NCBI GenBank assembly: GCA_902488525.1
Contig: CABTWP010000012.1
Location: 1 to 43,327, forward strand
Direction: 5' to 3'
DNA length: 43,327 nt
Origin: an uncultured Collinsella sp.
GTDB lineage: Bacteria; Actinomycetota; Coriobacteriia; Coriobacteriales; Coriobacteriaceae
In this document: piece by piece, positions 34,302 through 42,019 of the stretch
Layout: every line of letters begins with the position of its first letter
Numbering within the stretch: position 1 is the stretch's first letter
Notes under the pieces: generated by a model
What the model was told of the DNA's origin: nothing
Seen by the model: only the letters and a program-made list of their open reading frames with translations
Database searches by the model: none
Translations under genes and position numbers: made by a program

Positions 34302-34463
34302 TCAGAGGCGGGGTTTGACACCTCTGACATGGCGGAGTGCGAAGCGCCGGCCTACACCGGAAACGGGCCCTCTCCCGTCAACGCTTCACCAAAGGGACAA
34401 ACCCTTTGAAGTGCGGCTTGGCGCCGCATGGCGTCGGCGGACGAGGCGATACGTCCGCCGACG
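34302..34463 (-). other. Permease-ssnA gap with four successive hairpins
   Basis: In transcript order the gap contains a 12-bp stem (34452-34463 with 34432-34443, 8-nt loop), TGCGGC/GCCGCA (34412-34428), CAAAGGG/CCCTTTG (34390-34408) and TCAGAGG/CCTCTGA (34302-34327). The last is just ahead of the ssnA ribosome binding site. None has a U-run. The series could be a structured leader or an mRNA stabiliser after the permease gene. I recognise no known riboswitch fold. Confidence 0.55.
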
Positions 34464-34479
34464 AATAGCACCGAATTGG

Positions 34480-35874
34480 TTACTTCTTGCTCTCGGGCAA
34501 GACCAGATCCACGGCAGCGTCCTTGGCAGCATCGATGTGCTGAGCCACGACCGGCGTCTGCGGAAGGATCAGGTTAAGGACAATGGCCATGATGGCGGTG
34601 GGGGTTACGGCATTGGAGCCGATGACGGTGGACACCCAGGCGGGCATACCCTCGCCGGCAAGGCAACCGCTGGCCATCCAGATACCCAGGCCAAAGACGA
34701 CGGAGGTGCCGACGATAGTGGTAGTGCGCTGCGTGAGGCCCTCGCGGGTGAACATGCGCACGCCGTTCATGGTGATGGTGCCAAAGACGCCGACGGTCGC
34801 GCCGCCGATGACGGGCTGCGGGATAGCGGAAAGGACGGCAGAGAGCTGCGGGAACAGGCCGGCGATGGCAAAGACGGCCGCGATGATCACAAAGACCCAC
34901 TTGTTGACGACCTTGTTGGAGCAGATGATGCCCACGTTCTGGCCAAGGGCGCTGGTGGGAAGACCGCCCAGCAGGCCGCCGACCATAGAGGTGAGGCCCT
35001 GGGACACGATGGCGCCGGAGAGCTCGCGCTCGGTGGGCATACGGTCGATGGAGCCCAGGCAGGCGGCGGAGACGTCGCCGATAACCTGGATGGCAACCAT
35101 GGGGAACACGACGGCGAGGGTAATGCAGACCTCGGGATCAAACTCGAGCGCGTAGGGCATGAGCTTGGGAAGGGCGAAGACCTGAGCGGTGGCGACGCTG
35201 GAGAAGTCGATCATGCCAAAGGGGATGGAAACGATCATGCCAACGATCATGCCAAAGAACACGGATCCCAGCTTGAGCGTGCCCTTGCCAAAGTTGGCGA
35301 GCGCAAAGACCACGGCGAAGGTGATGAGAGCGACGCACCATGCCTGCGGGGTGCCCCACAGCGGCGTACCCATACCGCCGGCCATATACTTGACGGCCGT
35401 GGGATACAGCGAAACGCCAATGGAGAAGATGACCGTACCGGTCACGACGGGCGGGAACAGCCACTTGATCTTGCTGTAGGCCAGACCAAAGAGGACCGCG
35501 ACGGCGCCGCCGACGATCTCGCCGCCCAGCAGCGCACCAAAGCTAAAACCCGAGGCACCCATGGCCTGCAGGGCCGGCAGGAACGCGAACGAAACGCCCA
35601 TGACGATGGGCAGGCCGCCGCCGATGCGACGGAAGGGAGCGAAGGCCTGAAGGGCCGTATCGATCGCCGAAAGAATGAGGGCGACCTGGATGATGTCGGT
35701 GCTCTGCTGGCTATTAAAGCCGTAGACGCCGGCCATGATGACCGCCGGGGTAATGATGCCGGCAAACGATGCCAGTACGTGCTGAAGGGCACACGGGATC
35801 ATTTCCTTAACGGGAGGCATGCCTTCGCGAGTGAACAGGGCTTCAGTGCCGTTCGTAACCGTCTCCTGGGTCAT
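34480..35874 (-). CDS. NCS2-family purine (xanthine/urate) permease
   Basis: The 464-residue membrane protein has about 14 hydrophobic segments. It carries NCS2 family motifs: PCALQHVLASFAGIITPAVI near the N-terminus, VIGDVSAACLGSIDRMPTE and ALGQNVGIICSNKVVNKWV. The signature region QNVGIICSNK keeps Q, N, G and a basic last residue but has N where T is usual. It likely imports xanthine, urate or a related purine by cation symport. It is the first gene of the operon with ssnA, ygfK, ferredoxin and xdhD, and it is divergent from a PAS-type regulator. The precise substrate cannot be read from sequence. Confidence 0.9.
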   Translation of the reverse strand: MTQETVTNGTEALFTREGMPPVKEMIPCALQHVLASFAGIITPAVIMAGVYGFNSQQSTDIIQVALILSAIDTALQAFAPFRRIGGGLPIVMGVSFAFLPALQAMGASGFSFGALLGGEIVGGAVAVLFGLAYSKIKWLFPPVVTGTVIFSIGVSLYPTAVKYMAGGMGTPLWGTPQAWCVALITFAVVFALANFGKGTLKLGSVFFGMIVGMIVSIPFGMIDFSSVATAQVFALPKLMPYALEFDPEVCITLAVVFPMVAIQVIGDVSAACLGSIDRMPTERELSGAIVSQGLTSMVGGLLGGLPTSALGQNVGIICSNKVVNKWVFVIIAAVFAIAGLFPQLSAVLSAIPQPVIGGATVGVFGTITMNGVRMFTREGLTQRTTTIVGTSVVFGLGIWMASGCLAGEGMPAWVSTVIGSNAVTPTAIMAIVLNLILPQTPVVAQHIDAAKDAAVDLVLPESKK

Positions 35875-35961
35875 TTGACCACCAATCCTCGAAGTAGTTG
35901 TTTTCGCATCTAACGCTCTATTGTGACGCAGTGCGGGGTTGAGGTTGTGCCTTCATTGCAT

Positions 35962-35990
35962 ATCGTATTAAAGATGATTCTCATTCTCAA
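35962..35990 (-). promoter_or_regulatory. Candidate permease promoter overlapped by a Fur-like box
   Basis: On the minus strand TTGAGA (35990-35985), a 17-bp spacer and TACGAT (35967-35962) form a promoter about 90 nt ahead of the permease ATG. The sequence TTGAGAATGAGAATCATC overlaps the -35 and spacer and resembles Fur-family operators built from GAtAAT-type hexamers. The remaining 350-bp gap is AT-rich and contains two TGGTCAA motifs (near 36058 and 36091). Confidence 0.4.
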
Positions 35991-36226
35991 TAATAATTTT
36001 TTGTTATCAGACCATTCTTCAGCTGAAATAACGCATTTCCGCAGGTCAGGAAAGTGTCTGGTCAAAATAACATCTAACTTTTCTTTTGGTCAACCGTTTA
36101 CCGCTAAATTCCTACCGTTCGTCTGCATTACGCAATGTACCTGCGGATATACGAGATGGTGGGCAGCGTGTTACCATGAGAAAAAATTGTTATGAACATT
36201 TCCGATTTCACCCAAAGGAGTTGCCC

Positions 36227-36883
36227 GTGAACGAGACCGTACGTCGCTTTTTGCCGATGGTCGATTTTCTGGAGCAGATACTCGGCAAAAACAGCGAAAT
36301 CGTGCTGCACGATTTCTCGGATCCCGACCACGCCATCGTCGATATTCGCAACGGCATCGTGAGCGGCCGCAAGGTCGGCGGTCCCGCCACCGATCTGGCA
36401 CTCAAGATCATGCACGACGCCAAGTATCGCGACCTGCCGTTTATTACGGGCTACGAGGGGCGCGGTGCCGGCGGCAAAACGTTGGAGTCAGCGACGTACT
36501 TTATCCGCGAGAATGACGAGATCGTCGGTATGCTCTGCGTCAACACCGATCTCTCGACCGTGCGCTCCATCAACGCCATGGCGCAGCAGCTCATGGCGTG
36601 CTTCGACGCGGCGCCAACGCGCACGGAGCCCGCCCCTATCGAGGTCGAAAGCCTTTCGGAGTCCACACAGGAGCTCATCGACCGCAGCATTGCCGAGTTG
36701 CTGAGCGCGCGCGGGCTGGATATAGCGTCGCTTGGTCAGAGCGACCGCGTGGACGTCATTCGCCACCTCAACGGCAACGGGGTGTTCATGCTCAAGGGCG
36801 CCGTGGCCTGCGCCGCCACCGCGCTGGGCATCTCGGAGCCCAGCGTCTACCGCTACCTGCAAAAAGTCCGCAAGGAGGGCTAA
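36227..36883 (+). CDS. YheO/DauR-type PAS-HTH transcriptional regulator, second copy
   Basis: The 218-residue protein has a YheO-like PAS domain (about residues 8-120; NSEIVLHDFSDPDHAIVDIR, GIVSGRKVGGP, DEIVGMLCVNTDLS). A C-terminal helix-turn-helix follows (about 180-216, ending TALGISEPSVYRYLQKVRKE). AAAGGAG lies 6 nt ahead of the GTG at 36227, so I prefer it to the upstream ATG at 36086. It is divergent from the permease operon and probably controls it. It is a distant paralogue of the regulator at 15389. A strong terminator follows. Confidence 0.87.
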   Translation: MNETVRRFLPMVDFLEQILGKNSEIVLHDFSDPDHAIVDIRNGIVSGRKVGGPATDLALKIMHDAKYRDLPFITGYEGRGAGGKTLESATYFIRENDEIVGMLCVNTDLSTVRSINAMAQQLMACFDAAPTRTEPAPIEVESLSESTQELIDRSIAELLSARGLDIASLGQSDRVDVIRHLNGNGVFMLKGAVACAATALGISEPSVYRYLQKVRKEG

Positions 36884-36927
36884 CGAGCAAAATGGAGCGC
36901 GGCTCCACAAGCGATCCGTCACTTGAC

Positions 36928-36966
36928 AAAAGACCCTGCAGCTCGCACGCGCTGCAGGGTCTTTTT
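36928..36966. terminator. Strong bidirectional rho-independent terminator
   Basis: GACCCTGCAGC pairs with GCTGCAGGGTC across an 8-nt loop, with AAAA before and TTTTT after. It ends the PAS regulator transcript on the plus strand and can also end the ridA transcript from the minus strand. Confidence 0.92.
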
Positions 36967-36995
36967 GCATGTCATGTTAAGTTGTGGCCAGCGCC

Positions 36996-37373
36996 TTAGA
37001 GAGCGGCGACGACCTCGATCTCGACCAGACCGCCAGCCGGAAGAGCGGCAACCTGGAAAGCGCTGCGCGCGGGGAACGGGGCCTCGAACTTGGAGGCGTA
37101 GATCTCGTTCACGGCGGCGAAGTCGGCGATGTCAGCCAGGTAGACCGTGGTCTTGACGACATCGGCAAAGGTAGCGCCGGCAGCGGTCAGCAGGGCCTCG
37201 ACGTTGGCGAGGGACTGCTTAGCCTGAGCCTCGACGCCCTCGGGCATCTTGCCGGTCGCGGGATCGATGCCCAGCTGGCCGGACAGGAACACCATGTTGC
37301 CGGTCTGGATGCCGGGGGAATACGGGCCGATGGCTGCAGGTGCGTTATCGGAAGACACGACGGTCTTGCTCAT
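36996..37373 (-). CDS. ridA: RidA-family enamine/imine deaminase
   Basis: The 125-residue protein belongs to the RidA (YjgF/YER057c/UK114) family, which hydrolyses reactive enamines such as 2-aminoacrylate to keto acids and ammonia. The signature IGPYSPGIQTGNMVFLSGQL and the C-terminal PARSAFQVAALPAGG with the key arginine (R103) are present. AAGGAG precedes the ATG at 37373; an upstream ATG at 37433 lacks a site. Its place next to the purine locus fits a need to quench 2-aminoacrylate formed by YgeX, although it is a separate transcript. Confidence 0.93.
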   Translation of the reverse strand: MSKTVVSSDNAPAAIGPYSPGIQTGNMVFLSGQLGIDPATGKMPEGVEAQAKQSLANVEALLTAAGATFADVVKTTVYLADIADFAAVNEIYASKFEAPFPARSAFQVAALPAGGLVEIEVVAAL

Positions 37374-37462
37374 GTTTTTCTCCTTACGATCAGATAGAGA
37401 GCGTGAGCGCGGCGTTCGCACCGGGAGGCACAATTCGGTCTGAACACCGCGCTTGATTTGGG

Positions 37463-37491
37463 ATAGTACTCAAGGTTTCCGTGCGATGCAA
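37463..37491 (-). promoter_or_regulatory. ridA promoter
   Basis: TTGCAT (37491-37486) and TACTAT (37468-37463) on the minus strand are separated by exactly 17 bp, about 90 nt ahead of the ridA ATG. A direct repeat (TGCAAGAATATT at 37488-37499 and TGCGAGAATATT at 37506-37517, 18 bp apart) overlaps and lies upstream of the -35. It could be an activator site. Confidence 0.6.
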
Positions 37492-37499
37492 GAATATTA

Positions 37500-37673
37500 T
37501 CAGTTTGCGAGAATATTTTATCGACCAACGGCGCCCGTTGGCAGCTGAACGGTTCTCCACGGGGTCAGCCAGCCTAAGCTGCTGAAGACTTTATCCCACT
37601 TGGAGCACGGGCATCGCCTGCCGCAACGGCACCACTATACTTTTGAATATCTGAGCATTTTGAAAGGCAGGAT
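37500..37673 (+). other. Upstream region of the U32 peptidase gene
   Basis: No gene is seen between the ridA promoter and the U32 gene. TATACT at 37636-37641 may be its -10, but no good -35 stands at the right distance. AAAGGCAGG precedes the ATG at 37674. Confidence 0.35.
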
Positions 37674-40169
37674 ATGACCGCAACCGCCAGTCGAACCACC
37701 AACCGCAGACCCGAGCTTTTGGCGCCCGCCGGAGGGCCCGAGCCCTTTGCCGCCGCGCTCGCTGCCGGGGCAGACGCCATCTACTGCGGCATGGGCAGCT
37801 TCAACGCCCGCCGCAAGGCAACCAACTTTACCGACGAGGCCTTTGAGCAAGCCTGCCGCGCCGCGCATCTAGCCGGGTCGCGCGTCTACGTCACGGTAAA
37901 CATCGTCATCAAGCAGTCCGAGATGGGCGATGCGCTGCAACTCATCCATCGCTGCTCCACGCTGGGCGCCGACGCCTTCATTATCCAGGACTGGGGTCTG
38001 TTCTTTGAGGTCAAGCGCACCATGCCCGGCATCGAGACACACATCTCGACCCAGGCGAACATCCACGACGACCGCGGAACCCTTTGGTGCCGTGAGCAGG
38101 GCGCCGACCGCGTGACTCTCTCGCGCGAGCTCTCCATCGACGAGATCGCCGCCATTCACAACGCCGCGCCCGATGTGGACCTTGAGGTCTTTAGCCACGG
38201 TGCCATCTGCTTTTGCTACTCGGGTCTGTGCCTGCTGTCGAGCTTTGCCATGGCTGGCCGCTCGGCCAACCGCGGCATGTGCGCCCAGCCCTGCCGCCTA
38301 CCCTACGAGCTAATTGACGAGAACGGCCGCTCGCTCTCCCCTGCCGGTCGCGAGCGCGCGCTGTGCCCGCGCGACACCAACACTTCGCAGCTTGTTCGCC
38401 GTCTGTATGACGCCGGCGCCGCATCGCTCAAGCTCGAGGGCCGCATGAAGGCCCCCGATTACGTGTATTCCATCGTCGACGTGTATCGTCATCAGATTGA
38501 TGACATGCTGGCCGATGTTTCGACCTCTAAGGATGAGGATGCGGCCCGCCAGCGACAGCTCAAGCGCTGCTTTAACCGCGACTTTACGCACGCCTACCAA
38601 GACGGTACCTCGGGTGACGAGATGATGAGCTACGAGCGCTCCAACAACCGCGGCCAGATCGTGGGCACGGTGCTGGGCAGCCGCCCGGCCAACCGCGATG
38701 TGCGCGGCCTCAAGCCCGACGACCGTCGTCGGCGCGCCGCCATCGCCCGCATTGAGTTGTTTGAGCCCGTGGGCAAGGGCGACCTGCTGGAGCTTCGCCA
38801 CGATAACGAGTTTGACCAGTTCCTGACCACCATTGCCGCCGATGACGCCGCCGCCGGTGACATCATCGAGTGCCGCGTGCCTCGCAGCATGCCCGAGGGC
38901 TGCCGCGTGCGCGTGATTCGAAGCCAGCGCGCCATTGACGCTGCCGGCGCCGCGCTCAAGCGCGATGTGCTGCGCCGCCGCGCCGTTGATGTAACCGTTG
39001 TGGCGCGTTTGGGCGAGCCGTTTACTGTCACACTCACCTGCTGCGACGACCCTTCGCTTACGGCCACGGCCACGGGCTTCACCGTCGAGGCTGCCAAGAC
39101 CCGCGCCGTCGAGGCATCCGATCTGGTTGAGCACGTCGGGCGCATGGGCTCCTCTCCCTTTGAGGCCGCGAGCTTTGACGTGGCCCTCGACGCCGGCTGC
39201 GGTATGGGCTTTTCCGCCGTGCACAAGGTGCGCGCCGCCGCTTGTAAGGCGCTGGAAGAGGCCATTCTGGCACCGTACGAGGAGCGCGCGATAACGCTCG
39301 AGTTGCCGGCGATTGTAACCAGTGATTCCCGCCCCGCGCCCGAGCACTACCGCGATGAGCCGCAGATCTGCGCCACCGTCACCTCGCTCGAGGCCGCCGA
39401 GGCCGCTCGCGCCGAGGGTGTAACGCGCATCTACATGACCACCGACGCACTCGATGCGGCCGAGCTCTCCCCCGCCGATGCATTTGAGCAGGGCATCGTA
39501 CCCGTGCTCGACGAGGTCTGCCGCGCCGTTGACCACGTACGCGTCGACCCGTGGGTTGTTGCCGGCGCTACGGTCGCTATTGGCAACATCTCTGAGCTTG
39601 CCCTGGCCGCCCAGGTTGGCGCCACGGCCGAGATTCGCTCTTGCCTGCCGGTGCACAACACGCCCTGCATGGAGGCGCTTGCCGAGCGCGGAGCCGGTGC
39701 GTTTTGGCTCTCGCCCGAGATCACACTCGACGAGATTGTCTCGCTCGGCGCCGCCGCGCCCGCGGCTCTGGGCATCACCGTCTTTGGCCGCCCGCGCGTT
39801 ATGACGAGCGAGCACTGCATCCTGCAGGTGGCCAATGGCTGCATCCACGATTGTGCCAGCTGCCGTCTGCGCGCCCGCAAGCTGTCGCTCAAGAATATCG
39901 ACGGAAAGGTCATGCCCGTGCGCACCGACATCCACGGCCGCTCTCGCTTGTACGACGCCTACCCCATCGACCTTACGCCGCAGGTACCGCAGTTGCTCGA
40001 CGCCGGCGTCCGTCGTCTTATGGTCGACGGAACCTTGCTCGAGGCCGATGAGATTGGCCGTGCCGTCGCTCGCGTCCGTCGCGCCGTCGAGGCGGCTCAA
40101 GCCGGCCGCAAGCCCGCCGCCCGCCTGCGCGGCGCCACCTCGGGCTGCATGTTTGTGGGAATTAGCTAA
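37674..40169 (+). CDS. U32-family peptidase/RNA-modification protein
   Basis: The 831-residue protein is a long-form U32 member. The N-terminal about 350 residues carry ELLAPAGGPEPFAAALAAGA and AIYCGMGSFNARRKATNF. The cysteine-rich HGAICFCYSGLCLLSSF with NRGMCAQPCRLPY follows. The C-terminal about 450 residues match the DUF3656-containing extension plus another cysteine set (CIHDCASCRLR). Although named peptidases, E. coli RlhA and TrhP, of this family, take part in rRNA and tRNA hydroxylation. Its neighbour is an RluA-type pseudouridine synthase 15 bp downstream, which fits an RNA-modification role. The specific target is unknown. Confidence 0.88.
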   Translation: MTATASRTTNRRPELLAPAGGPEPFAAALAAGADAIYCGMGSFNARRKATNFTDEAFEQACRAAHLAGSRVYVTVNIVIKQSEMGDALQLIHRCSTLGADAFIIQDWGLFFEVKRTMPGIETHISTQANIHDDRGTLWCREQGADRVTLSRELSIDEIAAIHNAAPDVDLEVFSHGAICFCYSGLCLLSSFAMAGRSANRGMCAQPCRLPYELIDENGRSLSPAGRERALCPRDTNTSQLVRRLYDAGAASLKLEGRMKAPDYVYSIVDVYRHQIDDMLADVSTSKDEDAARQRQLKRCFNRDFTHAYQDGTSGDEMMSYERSNNRGQIVGTVLGSRPANRDVRGLKPDDRRRRAAIARIELFEPVGKGDLLELRHDNEFDQFLTTIAADDAAAGDIIECRVPRSMPEGCRVRVIRSQRAIDAAGAALKRDVLRRRAVDVTVVARLGEPFTVTLTCCDDPSLTATATGFTVEAAKTRAVEASDLVEHVGRMGSSPFEAASFDVALDAGCGMGFSAVHKVRAAACKALEEAILAPYEERAITLELPAIVTSDSRPAPEHYRDEPQICATVTSLEAAEAARAEGVTRIYMTTDALDAAELSPADAFEQGIVPVLDEVCRAVDHVRVDPWVVAGATVAIGNISELALAAQVGATAEIRSCLPVHNTPCMEALAERGAGAFWLSPEITLDEIVSLGAAAPAALGITVFGRPRVMTSEHCILQVANGCIHDCASCRLRARKLSLKNIDGKVMPVRTDIHGRSRLYDAYPIDLTPQVPQLLDAGVRRLMVDGTLLEADEIGRAVARVRRAVEAAQAGRKPAARLRGATSGCMFVGIS

Positions 40170-40184
40170 CCGAAAGGCTTACAC

Positions 40185-40844
40185 GTGAACGAAGAACCTC
40201 AAGTCCTCTACTGCGACGCCTGGCTCATGGCCATCGACAAGCCCGCCGGCATGATCGTCCACGGCGACGGCACCGGCGAGCGCACACTTACCGACTACGC
40301 CAGCGACCTGCTGCTGGCGATGGGCGACGGCTTTGCCGCGACCGACATGCAGCCGCTCAATCGCCTGGACCGTGACACCACCGGCGTGGTACTGTTCTCG
40401 CTCGACAAGCAGACGCAGCCCGCCTTTGACCAGATGGTCATCGACCACGCATTCGAAAAGCACTATCTGGCGCTGGCCGAGGGCAAGATCGACTGGAACG
40501 AGAAGCTCATCGACAAGCCCATCGCCCGCGACCGCCACGATAGCCGCAAGATGCGCGTTGGCGCCAGCGGCAAGCCGTCTCAGACGCGCGTGAAGGTGCT
40601 CAAGCGCCTTAAGAGCCGCCGAGGCCTGCCCACGCGCTCGTATATTGATGTCGAGTTGCTCACCGGTCGCAAACACCAGATCCGTGTGCACCTGGCCAGC
40701 GAGCATCACCCCTTGGTTGGCGACGACCTGTACGGAACGCCGCGCCCCTGCGGCCTGATGCTCCACGCCCACAGCGTGTCCTTTACGCATCCCGTTACCA
40801 GCGAGCACATCCACATCGAAGCCCCCTGCCCCTGGGAGCCCTAA
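40185..40844 (+). CDS. RluA-family pseudouridine synthase
   Basis: The 219-residue enzyme converts uridine to pseudouridine in structured RNA. The catalytic motif NRLDRDTTG (D62), the N-terminal AIDKPAGMIVHGDG and the C-terminal LLTGRKHQIRVHLA with HPLVGDDLYG are present. There is no S4 domain, so it is a short form. It starts at GTG 40185, preceded by AAAGG, 15 bp after the U32 gene, and probably shares its transcript. The RNA target is not evident. Confidence 0.92.
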   Translation: MNEEPQVLYCDAWLMAIDKPAGMIVHGDGTGERTLTDYASDLLLAMGDGFAATDMQPLNRLDRDTTGVVLFSLDKQTQPAFDQMVIDHAFEKHYLALAEGKIDWNEKLIDKPIARDRHDSRKMRVGASGKPSQTRVKVLKRLKSRRGLPTRSYIDVELLTGRKHQIRVHLASEHHPLVGDDLYGTPRPCGLMLHAHSVSFTHPVTSEHIHIEAPCPWEP

Positions 40845-40857
40845 AGCCTGCCGAAAA

Positions 40858-40879
40858 GGGACAGGCACCTTTGTGGTGG
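40858..40879 (+). repeat. 22-bp dispersed direct repeat, copy 1
   Basis: The 22-bp sequence starting GGGACAGGCACC and ending TTTGTGGTGG occurs here and again, identical, at 41229-41250, followed in both by a T-rich stretch. The two copies enclose the tandem hairpin array. A weaker relative (GGGGACACGGCATCTTTG) lies at about 7716-7733. Confidence 0.75.
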
Positions 40880-40913
40880 CTTTGTCGCAATGGCTCAGCC
40901 GCGGTCCCAAAAC

Positions 40914-41130
40914 GTCTCGATCTGTAACAGTTAGAGCTCATTTTCCGGCCTATCTGTTACAGATCGAGACATTCGAATCCCCCTTAAGGGAAAATCTCAA
41001 TCTGTAACAACAACTCGGCAAAATCGGCCCAAGATGTTACAGATCGAGACAAAGGGACGGCGCGGTTCGGAAGAATCTCAATCTGTAACATCTAGCCCAC
41101 TTTTAACGGTCCAGTTGTTACAGACTTAGA
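40914..41130. repeat. Three tandem hairpin units, about 80-bp period
   Basis: Each unit has a TCTC(G/A)ATCTGTAACA arm and a TGTTACAGATCGAGA arm. Unit 1 pairs 40914-40930 with 40954-40970 (17 bp, perfect). Unit 2 pairs 40995-41009 with 41035-41049 (one mismatch). Unit 3 pairs 41076-41090 with 41116-41130 (two or three mismatches). Unit starts are 80-81 bp apart and loops are 23-25 nt of unrelated sequence. No gene overlaps the array. Confidence 0.85.
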
Positions 41131-41148
41131 CAAAACCGGTAGACAACG

Positions 41149-41184
41149 AAAGCGGCAACGCCCGTGATAGACGTTGCCGCTTTT
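41149..41184. terminator. Bidirectional rho-independent terminator
   Basis: AAAGCGGCAACG pairs with CGTTGCCGCTTT across an 11-nt loop, with T residues after it on the plus strand and the complementary run on the minus strand. It separates the plus-strand rRNA/tRNA-modification genes from the minus-strand DeoR operon. Confidence 0.88.
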
Positions 41185-41228
41185 CTATTGAGAAAACTAC
41201 TCGGTTTTCGTTACTAATCGCCGCAGCG

Positions 41229-41250
41229 GGGACAGGCACCTTTGTGGTGG
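41229..41250 (+). repeat. 22-bp dispersed direct repeat, copy 2
   Basis: This is an identical copy of the 22-bp sequence at 40858-40879. It lies 20 bp downstream of the DeoR gene's 3' end on the other strand. The sequence GGGACAGGCACC...GGTGG can fold on itself only weakly. Confidence 0.75.
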
Positions 41251-41269
41251 TTTTGGCCTTGTCCCATCG

Positions 41270-42016
41270 CTAGACCGTGATGACGTTGTCCATCGACTGG
41301 TACTTGGCGGGTACTTCGCCCGCAGTGATGATCGTTGCATCGCGAAAGTCCGCGAACTTGACGGGCGCCACCATGCCAAATTTGCTGGCGTCCGAGATTA
41401 CGAAGCGTCTGGCGGTATGACGCATCGAGATACGCTTGACCTGCGCTTCCTCGATATCCGGTGTGGTGAGACCTTGCTCGGCGGCGATGCCATTGGAACC
41501 CCAAAAACCGCAGTTGAAGTTATAGCGGTCCAGGGTTGCCAAGGCGTCGGGACCGACGAGCGCCTCGGTCTCGGGCTTGAGCTCGCCGCCCAGCACCACG
41601 GTGCGCATGCCGCGCAGAGCGAGATGCTGAGCATGGAGCACGGAGTCGGTCACATAGGTGACGCCCTCAAGGCGCGGAAGATGCTCGATGAGCCTAAGCG
41701 TCGTCGAACCTGAATCGATGTACACAAAGCTCTCGGGCTCCACAAGCGCCGCCGCACGGGCGCAGATGCGCTCCTTGTCATCGTTATGGAGATCACTGCG
41801 CTCGTTGATCGTCAGGTCGCGCGTCACGTGCGCACGCTCCAGACTCGTCGCGCCTCCGTGCACCTTGGCGATACGGTGTGCACGGTCGAGCGCCTGCAGG
41901 TCGCGCCGAATGGTAGACGCCGTCACGCCCAGGGCTTCAGCAAGCTCCGGCACGGTAACCGAGCCGGCCTGCTGCACCATCGTCACGATCGCGTTGAGCC
42001 TATCTTCCGCAAGCAT
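41270..42016 (-). CDS. DeoR-family transcriptional regulator
   Basis: The 248-residue repressor has an N-terminal helix-turn-helix (about 19-44, VTVPELAEALGVTASTIRRD) and a C-terminal DeoR effector domain. That domain contains IDSGSTT, VVLGGELKPET and FVISDASKFG, which usually senses a phosphorylated sugar. It starts 3 bp after the Gfo/Idh/MocA gene and is probably cotranscribed with it. The regulated sugar pathway is not evident; autoregulation of this two-gene operon is likely. Confidence 0.93.
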   Translation of the reverse strand: MLAEDRLNAIVTMVQQAGSVTVPELAEALGVTASTIRRDLQALDRAHRIAKVHGGATSLERAHVTRDLTINERSDLHNDDKERICARAAALVEPESFVYIDSGSTTLRLIEHLPRLEGVTYVTDSVLHAQHLALRGMRTVVLGGELKPETEALVGPDALATLDRYNFNCGFWGSNGIAAEQGLTTPDIEEAQVKRISMRHTARRFVISDASKFGMVAPVKFADFRDATIITAGEVPAKYQSMDNVITV

Positions 42017-42019
42017 CGC

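Noticed and set aside
34390..34463. A known purine riboswitch
   Set aside because: The hairpins do not show the conserved three-way junction or loop motifs of the guanine/adenine class, and I could not match another known class.
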